Source: Carex sylvatica | Lineage: Eukaryota; Streptophyta; Magnoliopsida; Poales; Cyperaceae | NCBI GenBank assembly: GCA_964058845.1 | Contig: CAXKVR010000105.1 | Span: 1-64,000 of the forward strand | Reading direction: 5' to 3' | Length of the DNA: 64,000 nt | Shown: in pieces, positions 54,754 through 64,000 of the stretch | Layout of the letters: every line of letters begins with the position of its first letter | Numbering within the stretch: position 1 is the first letter of the stretch | Notes under the pieces: generated by a model | Seen by the model: only the letters and a program-made list of their open reading frames with translations | Database searches by the model: none | Told to the model about the DNA's origin: nothing | Position numbers and translations under genes: made by a program

Positions 54754-57285
54754 AAACAGGGGACAAATTAATATGTTTGAAGGCTTTTTAGTATGAAATA
54801 TTAGTGTCAAATAATTATCATATATATAGATGTAAGAGATTGTATGGGCTTAAGTTTTATCTTTTTCATTGATGCCTTCTGGAATTTGGATGAATGTTCT
54901 CTTATAAAATTTGGAAATATGGTTCAATTAATCATTGAGTTTTCATCGTTTGTTAAGAATTTGCTTCATTCCTGGAAATGAATCTTAGTTCAGCGGAACA
55001 AAAAATAAATAATTATTCAAAAAAGAACATGAAATTATTAGTGACACTTAGAAGGTACGTAGCTTTTGGAAAAAAAGTTGTATTAGATCACTATTATAAT
55101 ACCATATATATTTTTGTAACAAAAGTTGCAAAATTTAATGAAGAATCATCCAAAAGTTAAAAGATACCAAAAGCAGTTTCAAATTTCATAAAATTAATTA
55201 ACGATTTAATATCCACATCGGTATCAAAGGCATAATTTGGACTTTACAAGAAAATAAGGTTTCCTGACTTTCTTCTTAGTTTCTTTCTTATGTAACACTA
55301 GAAATATTATTTATTATTATTAATTGGTGAATTGGTGATGTGCAATCGTACCCAACGAATTAAACGAATTAAAACATATTACATGAGAAACCTCAGCAAT
55401 CACATCAACTCACACAAAATGAAAATATGACATCAGCTAATTAAGTATCAAAACTTTAAAATAGAAAACATTTCATAAATCAAAATAACATAAGAACAGC
55501 AAAATAAAACATTATTCTTCAATAATCACTCATCATGGCAGACCTAGGATGCCACACAGAGCTTATTTTATTCATGTTTGAAATCTGAAATCATGAAAAA
55601 CAAAAAACAAAAATTAAACTTAAAACATAAACCTTAGTCAGTTGCTTCCAAGCATTTGTACCTCTACCAGAATATACCCTGCACCTGTAAGAACCAGTAA
55701 GAACCATTACTGAACTGGACTCATCAAGCCAGGAAGAACTTTATGGTACCGGATTATGATTATCCTAAAGGAGACTGGTAAAATGCACAATACTCAAACT
55801 ATTAGTAGATAATATACTGAACAGAACTGGCAATGTTTGTAATACCTGCATGGTACCAACTTTGCTAGTTTGAAGTTTGAACACTTCAGAGCCATCTATT
55901 AATTAAAACCTCTTGTTTGGTGGAAAAGGCAAAAATCAGAAAAGAGATATATACTAAGAGACTGAGATATTCTTACACACAAAAAAAAAAAAATATATAT
56001 ATATATATATATAGAGAACATAAAGTGTTGGTTCCATATTGCCTAAAGCATCTCTCTTTCCTGATTCGTCAGATCCTGGACCCTTGTCGTCACCCTGTAA
56101 TTGAAAGTTTTGATTGAATGAAATTAGATAATATTGTCTAGGGTCTCCAATGAATTCATATATTTGCTGGACAAAATTTCAATTTGAACTGGTTAATTAG
56201 AACTGGACTACAATCCAGTTTACTTCATAATTAGGAACAGAAAAACAGTAAATTCAGATGGATTTATTGAAAGAAAAAAGGTTTGCAAAGGCGGTTGCAA
56301 AGTTGGAACTACAAGCTGCATGTAGAATGATTGGCCTACCAGTAGAAACCAATTCAATTAAAGCAGAAAAGCACGGTGCGGATTCTGGGTGTACAGCATC
56401 ATGTTGACTCATGCAGCACTGAATTAAGTGGGGAGCTTAAAAGTGACTTGTTAACAATAAAGTCGAAAATTTAGTTACCTTTTACAGCACAGCAAAAGAT
56501 ATTGGTGCTTTGTCTACATTTTTTCTTGGACGTGCTATTTGAAGTTTCCAAATTCCAACACAATTACACAACGAAGATAATTTAAATTTTTAATCAATTT
56601 TATTTTTCTCATTATTTCGAACTGTTTATCACTCAACGATATTGAAATTTTTAAACAAATTTAATTAATTTTTTTGTTTTGTTTTGTTTTGTAGTCTGCC
56701 ACTATTTAAGTTCAAAAATGAAAATAATATCATTACCAACTTAAATGGATTGATGTCAAAGGAATAATCTCAATATTAAAAAAAAAAACAAAAAAAACAA
56801 TGTTAACATTTTACCAATAAAAAAATTTAATTGCTTTTTTTAGAAAAAAATTATATTGACTAGACTAAATTATAGTATGGGAATGCACAATTTTCGAAAC
56901 TTAAAAAGTGATTTATATCGAGAATTAAAGTTAAACAATTTTTTATTTTTTTGCTATTTTAATTACGCATATTTGTTTAATATATGAATTCCGATAATTA
57001 AATCGGCAATTCCATTCAAACAAGATGCTTAAAACTTAGAATTGCTCAATTTCGATGATTTGGCATTTACCATGCATGCCAGCAATTGTATTCTACAACA
57101 ACTTGCAACTTTACAGATGTGCGATGTTAAATTACGAGAATATCAAGAGGCTCTTGTTGAACAACTTGTATGATTGCTGCCTGAGAACTTTACAGATTAG
57201 TTTATTACTTATATAGAATAACAACATCTGCTACATTTGCCTAGAGCCTAGAGACATTAATGAGAAGGGATTATTTGAGATCTAA
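54754..57285. other. Intergenic DNA, no gene seen
   Basis: Contains the 3' UTR of the MATH-BTB gene (TGTAAGAGATTGTATGG near 54831), an A run with (AT)n at 55981-56012, and otherwise AT-rich DNA. Short frames at 54978-55160 and 55917-56117 are not supported as genes. Confidence 0.45.
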
Positions 57286-57415
57286 AGCCGGCTCATATTT
57301 AATTTGGTATCTAGACGAGCCTACAAAGTCGTGAGGAGGATCAAACTCTTGACCTTTGATAACTAATAATTCTAGGACTTTCTTCCTAACCAATTGTGCT
57401 ACCCCCTTTCATTCC
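57286..57415 (-). repeat. tRNA-derived SINE-like sequence
   Basis: The minus strand starts GGGGGTAGCACAATTGGTTAGG, an A-box-like segment. About 45 bases later it has AGAGTTTGATCCTCC, close to a B box (GGTTCGANNCC). The sequence then continues beyond tRNA length, as in a SINE body. A degenerate tRNA pseudogene is the alternative. No poly-A/T tail or target duplication was defined. Confidence 0.4.
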
Positions 57416-57512
57416 AAAAAAATTTTATTGAGTAGAATTTTCAACATATTTTGAGATATCTCAGAAAATGCAAAATTTATTTCTAGCTTTTGATATATCA
57501 TCATGAAAAAGA

Positions 57513-58228
57513 AAAAGAATGGAAATTTTTATAAAATAGTTTCATTTAAAAAACTATCAAACAAAATACTCCCTATTAAATTTTTTTTAACAAAATATCC
57601 GTGTGAACTCCATTTTTATCTTTTAATTGCCCCCCTCCCTCCTTGTCCCTCTCAATTACTCCCTCTTCTTTTTTAATTTCCTTTTTCCTCTCTCAACTGC
57701 ATATATAAGATGTGCTAATTATTTTTTTAGAATAAAATTAAAAATAAATAACGGTGAGGGAAAGAGTAGACACATGCAATTTGTAGTGAGAGATAATTAA
57801 GTGACATAATATATTTGAGGTAAGTTGAACTCATATATATGTTAGGTAAAAATATTACAGGACAAATGGTATATACCAAGCACATGTGACGTCATAAAAA
57901 GAAAAGCAATTACATCCTATCTTCACTTCCACTCAATTAAGATATGATGCCTTTATTGTTTTGTTTTGCTTTTTAGGATTGGAAGTTATTAAAATTTCAC
58001 TTCTGTTATGCTAAACAGCTAAAGGCATCCTTTCTTCAGTTCTTTCATTGTCTGCTAGCTGTTGAGGAAAGAAATAAAGGAGAAAGGAAAGGGATATTGA
58101 GAGGGATCGATGAGAAGGGAGGGAAAAAGAGAATAAAATTAGAGTTCACAAGAGTATTTTGTTAAAGAATTTTAAAAGAAAAAGTATTTGATAGTTTTTC
58201 AATGGAGGTTATTTTATAAATTTTTTCC
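57513..58228. mobile_element. Long-TIR element, Mutator-like (about 715 bp)
   Basis: About 90 bases at the left (GGAAATTTTTATAAAATAG, AACTATCAAACAAAATACTC, AACAAAATATCCGTGTGAACTC) are inverted at the right end (complement: GGAAAAAATTTATAAAATAAC, AACAAAATACTCTTGTGAACTC). The centre has no coding content. A 9-bp duplication could not be confirmed; only GAAT recurs at the flanks. Confidence 0.6.
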
Positions 58229-59269
58229 GAATCGGTGTGTCCCATCACGCACTACTTTTTCTAATTTTAAAAATTCAGAATAGCTGCTTTATTAATTTTC
58301 ACTTTGAAACAAGAACAATATGGTCCAAATAATTTTTTTTCTGACCTCAATGCTGCATCAAAGTGAAAATAACATTATTAAAATCTGCACTGAAAAACCA
58401 AGCTATATTATTCGTTCTCAGCATCAGATTCTCTTCCATCGGAAATTTAAAAATGAAAAAGTAAAAGAAAAAAGAGTAGCTCAAACATAAAAAATAAAAA
58501 CATTTCTATGGTAAGGAATATCATCTCAAAATCTTCCATCGCCGTGGGATCGAGCTTGAGAATTACGCGATTGAGCATGATTACACAAAAGGAATCAAAC
58601 TCGCATTTGATCATGACTAAACACAAGGGAATCTAATTCCCAATTGAGTATCACGACTTACACAACACAAGGGAATCTCTATATTGGCATCATTACAATG
58701 ACATAAAGCATAAAGATTGTTCTAATTCGATCGAGTCTGGAACCTAAATGGTGCAATTAATGTGGTGCTATTATATGGTTCTAATTTGGTCTTAATGTTT
58801 GCAAATTATTGCTCACCTACTTTTTCATTCTTTAAGGTAAATGTTTCATTCTTGTTAAATTGTTTCTTGGCTAGCACTCGATCGAATACCATCTAAGGTA
58901 AGGAAAAATAATAATGAACTAATTAGAAGAAGGTTTTTGCGGTTTGGAGGTCATACCGCGTAAGAAAAAAATATTCCTTAGTTTTTTGGAATATTGTATA
59001 TATGTAGAAGTAAGGATCAAGTTGGCTTGGAGATACTTAATTAGATAATATGAATACTGCTTTTTTTTTTTTTTAGCTAAGTGGATGTTTAGATACCTAA
59101 ATCCCTTTGTTGGAGGTAAATGGAAAGCAATTAATCTTAGAAGCTAAAGATAAAAATAATTATAATAAATTGACTTACCCACCTTTTTGGAAAGCTGTCT
59201 TTAATTAAAGACAGTTCCTTAATTAGTTACATTAGGTATAAAAAAAGTTGTTGGTAATTATGATACTTC
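58229..59269. other. Intergenic DNA, no gene seen
   Basis: Short direct repeats (ACACAAGGGAATCT near 58621 and 58668) and AT-rich DNA; nothing coding recognised. Confidence 0.4.
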
Positions 59270-60190
59270 TACTTATTTTTGGACAGATAGATGAGTTGAT
59301 GATTGTGCTCTTTGCAGCATATTTTCTCACATATTTCTCATTTTCTCTAAACCTAATGGTAGTGTTCGGCAACCATGGCTTAGAGCTCCTTAGTGCTCCT
59401 TAGTGCTCTAAGGAGTTTTAAGCTCACTGAACGGATGCTCCTTTACCAAGCTTAATGCCACATTCTTAGTGCTCCAATTGCCCATCTTTCTTAAGCTTGC
59501 CCAAGTTTTTAAGTTATGGTTTCACATGGCTTAAGCATTTTGTCAAGCTTAAATCTTTCTTAAGAAATGTACTTTTCGACTTTATTGTCGAACGGGTGCT
59601 CCTTAGTGCAGCTTAAAATTTAAGCTCCATAAAGTTGCCGAACACACCCAATATTACTGTGGTTGAAGCCTTCTCACAAGACACTTTGCATTTATCTTTT
59701 AATAGACAACTAAGAGGGGTATATATATAGTTGAATGGATAAAATTACCTAAGCTTTTATCTTCTTTTCAATTGGTAAATTCTCAATTAGATCAATTCAT
59801 TCGGAGAAGGTCAAATCACCAACTATTTAATATCTACAAAGGATTACCTCTTTTCGTTTTGAACCTGCAATCTTTCATACCGAAAATATTGTCTTTGACA
59901 TTAAACTAAAGACTGATTCTCCTAATGGGTATTTTTCTTTTCACTCAATTTATAAATGGTTAGATTTCGGTGTTCCCAATTATGAATATATACTATATGG
60001 GCAGCCAAAATATCTCTTACAATCAAAGTTTTTTATGTGGCTAGTTAAAAGGAGCAAAATTCTAACTAGAGTTAAATAATCTCACAAAAAGAGGTTGGAC
60101 ATGTTCTGTAGATCTATTCTGTGGTCTTCTTGAGACCATTCTTCATTTTTTTGTCACATGTTTTTGTGTTACGCAGATTTCGACAACAAC
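59270..60190 (+). mobile_element. LINE 3' fragment (reverse-transcriptase tail and zf-RVT), split by a MITE
   Basis: Plus-strand pieces: FWTDR-VDDCALCSIFSHIF (59277-59330), then after the MITE VEAFSQDTLHLSFNRQLR (59662-59715). Next comes a zf-RVT-like stretch, NGYFSFHSIYKWLDFGVPNYEYI, SKFFMWLVKRSKILTRVK and CHMFLCY (59925-60170). Several stops and frame changes. This is the same kind of plant LINE tail as at 45205-46150 and 50995-52490, but in the other orientation. Confidence 0.65.
59362..59645. mobile_element. 284-bp MITE nested in the LINE
   Basis: Perfect 12-bp inverted ends, GTGTTCGGCAAC (59362-59373 and 59634-59645). The interior repeats GCTCCTTAGTGCTC and has AAGCTTAA-type palindromes. 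Eight-base flanks are only partly alike (ACCTAATG and ACCCAATA). LINE sequence continues on both sides. GTGTTCGGCAA ends are seen in plant hAT MITEs. Confidence 0.7.
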
Positions 60191-61019
60191 AAGCACTTTT
60201 TGCGAGAGAAAAAATGCATTTATGACGGTACTCCGTCGCGAAAAGTACCGTCACTAATATAAAAAGTACGTTTATGACGGTATTCCGTCGCTATAATTCG
60301 GCATGGATATAGCATCTTACAAAAAAAAAAATTCAGTACCATCTCTTGTATTTTTCTGGTATTATAAAAAAAAAAGGGTTGTTTTTTTATTTTATTTCGA
60401 AAATAATATCTATTAAAAATGTTAATTAAAATAAAATATTATTGTATTTAAAATGAAAAATATATATATATTTTATTCGAAACATTGTAAACATATATAA
60501 TGGTAAATATTTTGATTAATCTCGTGATAATTCAGTAGAGGTGCAAAGTTTTGTATAGTTAAAAATTGTATTGCACCTAGCCTTAACCGATTTTTTTATT
60601 TATATCCAAAAAAAATATAAATTTAAAAAACTAATCAAACCGGAAATTTTTTTTCTGATTTCAACACCAATTTCCAAATTTTTTTTTCCAATAAATGAAT
60701 ATTAAAACTGAAAAAAAAATTTCGGAAATTTTTTTTCCGGTTTTAGTAATTTTTTTTTCGGATTTTTTTTTCAGTTTTTATAATTTATTTATTTTTTGTA
60801 TTGAAGTATTATAAATAATATATTTCTTTAAAAATAGATGAAATACTATATAATTTGATTTATTTAAAAAACTGCTACAAATAATCCAGATCAACATTTT
60901 TCATGCCGAATTTTTAACGGTTGTAAAAAAAATTAATATATTTATTTATTTGTTATTAGAAAAAAATTAATATAATTTCTTTATTTTTTATGTATAGATA
61001 ATATAATATATGTATATAG

Positions 61020-61434
61020 AGTAGAACTAGGGTGTTCTTAAGCTCACGAAAGTATTTGGTGAGCTTAACTCCAAAACCCATCAAATCGATTTCAAATGAC
61101 GAATTCGAACCGTTGGAACCCGTCCATCTTACGTGTGATGCGTCTACATGTGAAATTTTTAAACATTCAAATTAGTTTATTATAAAGTCAATCAGTCAAA
61201 ATTAGAAGGTTAATAAATTAATTTTAGTGCATTCATTTTTTGGACGTTTTTTGATCGCTTGACTTTATATTAAATTAATTTGAATGTTTAAAATTTTTAC
61301 ATGTAGACTCATCACTCGAAAAGTAGGCGGATTTCAATGGTTCGGATTTATCATTTGAAACAAATTTGATGGGTTTTGGAGTGAAGCTCACCAAACACTT
61401 TGATGAGTTTAAGAACACCCTAGTTTTACTCATG
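61020..61434. mobile_element. 415-bp long-arm foldback MITE
   Basis: Arms of about 150 bases are inverted copies, starting AGAACTAGGGTGTTCTTAAG at the left and, complemented, AAAACTAGGGTGTTCTTAAA at the right. They include TTTGGTGAGCTT and CCAAAACCCATCAAAT. Flanks on both sides are TGTATATA-rich, which may hide a 9-bp duplication. Its ends resemble those of the element at 33903-34309. Confidence 0.75.
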
Positions 61435-61599
61435 TATATATATGTATATATAATATAATATATGTGTATATATGTATGAGGAGGGTTCCAATGCACCCAA
61501 TTTGTCCTACTCCCAAATGCTCCTAAAATTTGTACGAAACGATCTCCGTCAAAATTCGTGCAAATCAAAAGAAATTTGAATACCAAATTACATCAAAGC

Positions 61600-61905
61600 G
61601 CTACACCATCGCTGCTCATGTGCTGGACGCCTCCAGTTCTCTCTTTCTCAGCAATTAGGCCCCCTTCCCGACTCCCATGCGAAAGTAGAAAAAAAACCTT
61701 AACCCTAACCATCACCTCTCAGATCGGCCCTTTGATCTCCTCCGTCGTCGCTGTCTCCTCTATCGCATCGCCATTCTCTCCTTCTCTATCATTGACGCTC
61801 TGTCCTTCTCTATTGGCACGTGGTAGAGGCTCTCGGTGGCTCCTCCGGTTATCCCATTGCACCTGTGATTGCTCTTCCCAACTCCTTCTTTATGTTCCCT
61901 AAGGT
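61600..61905 (+). other. Unidentified exon-like region
   Basis: An open frame at 61558-61902 is much less AT-rich than its surroundings. It ends at a donor-like CTAAG|GTATTG (61904/61905) and looks like a first exon with a CT-rich leader. The translation (serine-rich, TSQIGPLISSVVAVSSIASP) matches no family I know. It may be captured host DNA within the surrounding element. Confidence 0.25.
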
Positions 61906-63218
61906 ATTGTATACCTCTTTTTATTGCATTTTATTTTTCTATTTCACGTAGTAGTTAGATAGTGGATCTGTTCTTACTTTGTTATAATTTCTTTTCTATT
62001 TTGTTGCGCAGAGTTGAACAATTTTCTATTTTGGTTAAATGTTTTTTCTTCTCATTGTTACATGTTTTTTTCTTCCTCAATATAATTCATATGTATATTC
62101 GTCTCTTTATTAACCTCTTGGATATGCAGATAATTAAGGCACTTAATCTCTATCACAGGAAAACTAGGACATTTAACTTTTTTTGGTTAACAATTACTTT
62201 ATCATCGAGTTATTTTTATCAAGAAATTATATTGGTTTATATTGATAATAGATCTCTTCACATAATCAATACCCTATTTTCTTTCTATTTTTCTTAATTT
62301 TTTTTTTGGAGAAAATAGATTCTTAGCTCGCAATAATCCTTCATTATGTAGTAACTCAAAGGACAAAATAGAGAAAACATGACATGAAACCAGTTGGATT
62401 TCATTCAATTTTGAATTATTTTATGCACTTTCTTACTTTGAATATTTGTATATAGATCCATCTTGATAAAAAGGTATCAACTGGTGCGGGTCTTGGAGGT
62501 GGTCTACCTACTGCACAACACTGGGAGATGTTTAAATGTGGCAGTGAAGAAGCACAAAAGAATAAAAATCTAGTGTATATTTGTGGATATTTATTATAAA
62601 ATTTATACTTTAGATTTGCCACTGCATCATAATATGACTAAGGGAGGGTATATTTGGTATATCTTGTGTTGAAGTACTTGCATTTATATACCGGTATGGT
62701 GGTACTTATATAACATACTAATTGATTTTGTTCACAGGGACCGATTCACCACTTAAGTATCATTTCATCCCTATTGGTTGGGTAGTTCCTTGGTGTTATT
62801 TGAGAACTGAGTTGAATCACGATTATGGTGAAATAATATTTAAAAAGGCAAAAAATAAAAAGGTAAATGATGAAATATCTCGCTTCAGCTCCATTACTGT
62901 ATTGCTATTGTTTCAAGTCAGCAATGATACTGGCATGTACCGGATTACTAACTGAAATTGTGGCCTTAATATTGCATTTTATATTGGATAATTTTCAAGT
63001 TCACTAGTAATAATGTTTTCAGCTTTGCAATTAGGCATCCGACTGCTCTTTGGAAGAAGATTGGCAAATTGCAGGCTTAACTCATATATTTGATTAAAAA
63101 CAATTACAAAAATGTAGACAATAACTACTACAAACAATTAAAAAACAACATTGGTATTGTACAAAAATAATAGGTCAAAAATAGAAATATTATACAACAG
63201 TTAGTAATCACAAGAATT
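61906..63218. other. Interior of the large element, no gene assigned
   Basis: AT-rich. An acceptor-like TTGTTCACAG at 62739 is followed by a coding-like stretch (SPLKYHFIPIGWVVPWCYLR in one frame, 62743-62811), not recognised. Otherwise nothing. Confidence 0.35.
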
Positions 63219-63620
63219 CTAAAACCAGAAAAAAAAAAAAAGTTTGTCACTAGATAGAAGAAGCCCTCTCAAGCCGAGACAGCTACAGCCTACAGGGATG
63301 GCTTGTTGGACTCGATTCTCAGCCAGTATCTCCACAAACTCGGACAAAATAGCCCTGAACCTTTCTCCAGTCGAGGTCTCTTTTTCTACAAGAACCTCAA
63401 CTATTTTATCAACTGCTTCTCTATTGTTTCTGATATGAGCCAAGGCCACCTCATATGCACTGTTAGATATTTTCTTCATAGGTGTATCTTTGTCCTCAGC
63501 AATTTCTCTCACATTGAATTATATAATCATTCGCCATGAAGACATCAGCATACTGGGCACCTGCATCCATGAGTGACCATGCATGGACCAGTCGCTGACA
63601 TGCCACATGTTGTCACCATC
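63219..63620 (-). pseudogene. Chloroplast FtsH (FTSH2/8-type) C-terminal fragment
   Basis: Minus strand 63512-63219 encodes SAYEVALAHIRNNREAVDKI, VEVLVEKETSTGERFRAILS and EFVEILAENRV. This matches the C-terminal end of thylakoid FtsH2/FtsH8 metalloproteases (AYEIALSHIRNNREA..., FRAILSEFTEIP.ENRV), which degrade photodamaged photosystem II D1 protein. Upstream, in other frames, SLMDAGAQYADV (about 63580-63545) fits the preceding FtsH segment. The ATPase domain and the zinc-site HEXXH are absent, frames are broken, and the natural C-terminus is replaced by an unrelated tail. It lies inside the inverted-arm element, so it was probably captured. Confidence 0.8.
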
Positions 63621-64000
63621 TATTCCAAAAGAATGAAAACCTCAATGCAATAAAATTCAGAAATCAAACTGCAAAAGTGATTACACCAGCATGTAGATCA
63701 TTAAAAAATATACAGAATTAACACAAATTTCAATTTATTTGAATTTTTCTACCGTTAGTAGCAGTTTTTCGAATAAATCAAATTATATATTTCATCTTTT
63801 TTTAAAGAAATATATTAAATATTTATAATACTTCAATAAAAAAAATTATAAAAACTGAAAAAAAAAGAATCCGAAAAAAAAAATTCCTAAAAAAAAGAAA
63901 AAAAAATTCTAAAACTGAAATTTTTTTTTCCGGAAATTCATTATCATAATTTTTTTTTTCCGATTTTAATATCCATTTATCGGAAATTTTTTTTTCAAAA

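Larger units (their letters stand above)
60195..64000. mobile_element. Large element with inverted arms and captured gene sequence, running off the window
   Basis: The arm at about 60640-60890 is inverted at about 63755-64000. Both contain, in opposite orientation, TTCGGA...CAGTTTTTATAATT, TTGAAGTATTATAAATA, TATATTTCTTTAAA, AATTTGATTTATT and AAAACTGCTAC. The left outer region (60210-60300) has ATGACGGTACTCCGTCGC and its inverted kin, a pattern found at the ends of plant DNA transposons. Between the arms lie a chloroplast FtsH fragment (63219-63620), a foldback MITE (61020-61434) and exon-like DNA (61600-61905). The right terminus is outside the window, so class and size are unknown; a CACTA- or Mutator-type carrier is inferred. 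Confidence 0.55.

Overview
The window is AT-rich nuclear DNA from a flowering plant. It carries plant-specific families: a CYP710A sterol C-22 desaturase, F-box/FBD-LRR genes, expanded MATH-BTB genes, and fragments of MET1 and chloroplast FtsH. It is also full of plant-type transposons (hAT, Mutator-like and CACTA-like elements, LINEs, one LTR, and a possible SINE). The species cannot be told from the sequence, and I see no organellar, bacterial or viral genome segment.

Only three loci look like complete protein genes. UTP18 (6033-7640, +) encodes a WD40 protein of the small-subunit processome, has no intron, and has a telo-box upstream. CYP710A (42965-44503, +) is an intronless sterol C-22 desaturase. 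A MATH-BTB gene (53728-54753, +) encodes a likely CUL3 substrate adaptor and has probable introns in its 5' UTR. An F-box ORF (21575-22408, -) is open for 277 codons, but its C-terminal half is broken up downstream.

The rest is mostly decayed duplicates and mobile elements. 0-11 kb: MITEs, a degenerate repeat, UTP18, a 123-bp-period minisatellite, and a 1.95-kb Mutator-like element with a perfect 9-bp target duplication. 11-24 kb: three tandem F-box/FBD-LRR copies on the minus strand (A at 11.4-13.9, B at 16.4-17.6, C at 21.3-22.4 kb). Copy A is split by a GGGTAC-rich hAT-like element. A SAC-phosphatase pseudogene with introns retained lies between A and B. 24-26 kb: a CACTA-like remnant with a weakly ClpP-like fragment, then a sulfotransferase pseudogene. 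26-42 kb: MITEs, a MET1 gene fragment, a 1.6-kb CACTA-like element, a lone LTR and a hAT MITE. 42-46 kb: CYP710A and a LINE 3' fragment. 46-55 kb: a fourth F-box 3' remnant and three MATH-BTB copies in a clear decay series (truncated, frameshifted, intact). A LINE fragment with a nested hAT-like element lies between copies two and three. 57-64 kb: a Mutator-like element, another LINE split by a small MITE, and an element with inverted arms about 3 kb apart. That element contains a chloroplast FtsH C-terminal fragment and runs off the right edge.

The intact genes do not form a pathway; they are independent loci (ribosome biogenesis, sterol synthesis, ubiquitin ligase adaptor). The theme of the window is DNA-level duplication and capture of gene pieces. 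I found no convincing evidence of a previously undescribed biological system. The best leads are the gene-fragment-bearing elements and a GTCACG-rich repeat family shared between elements with different ends.
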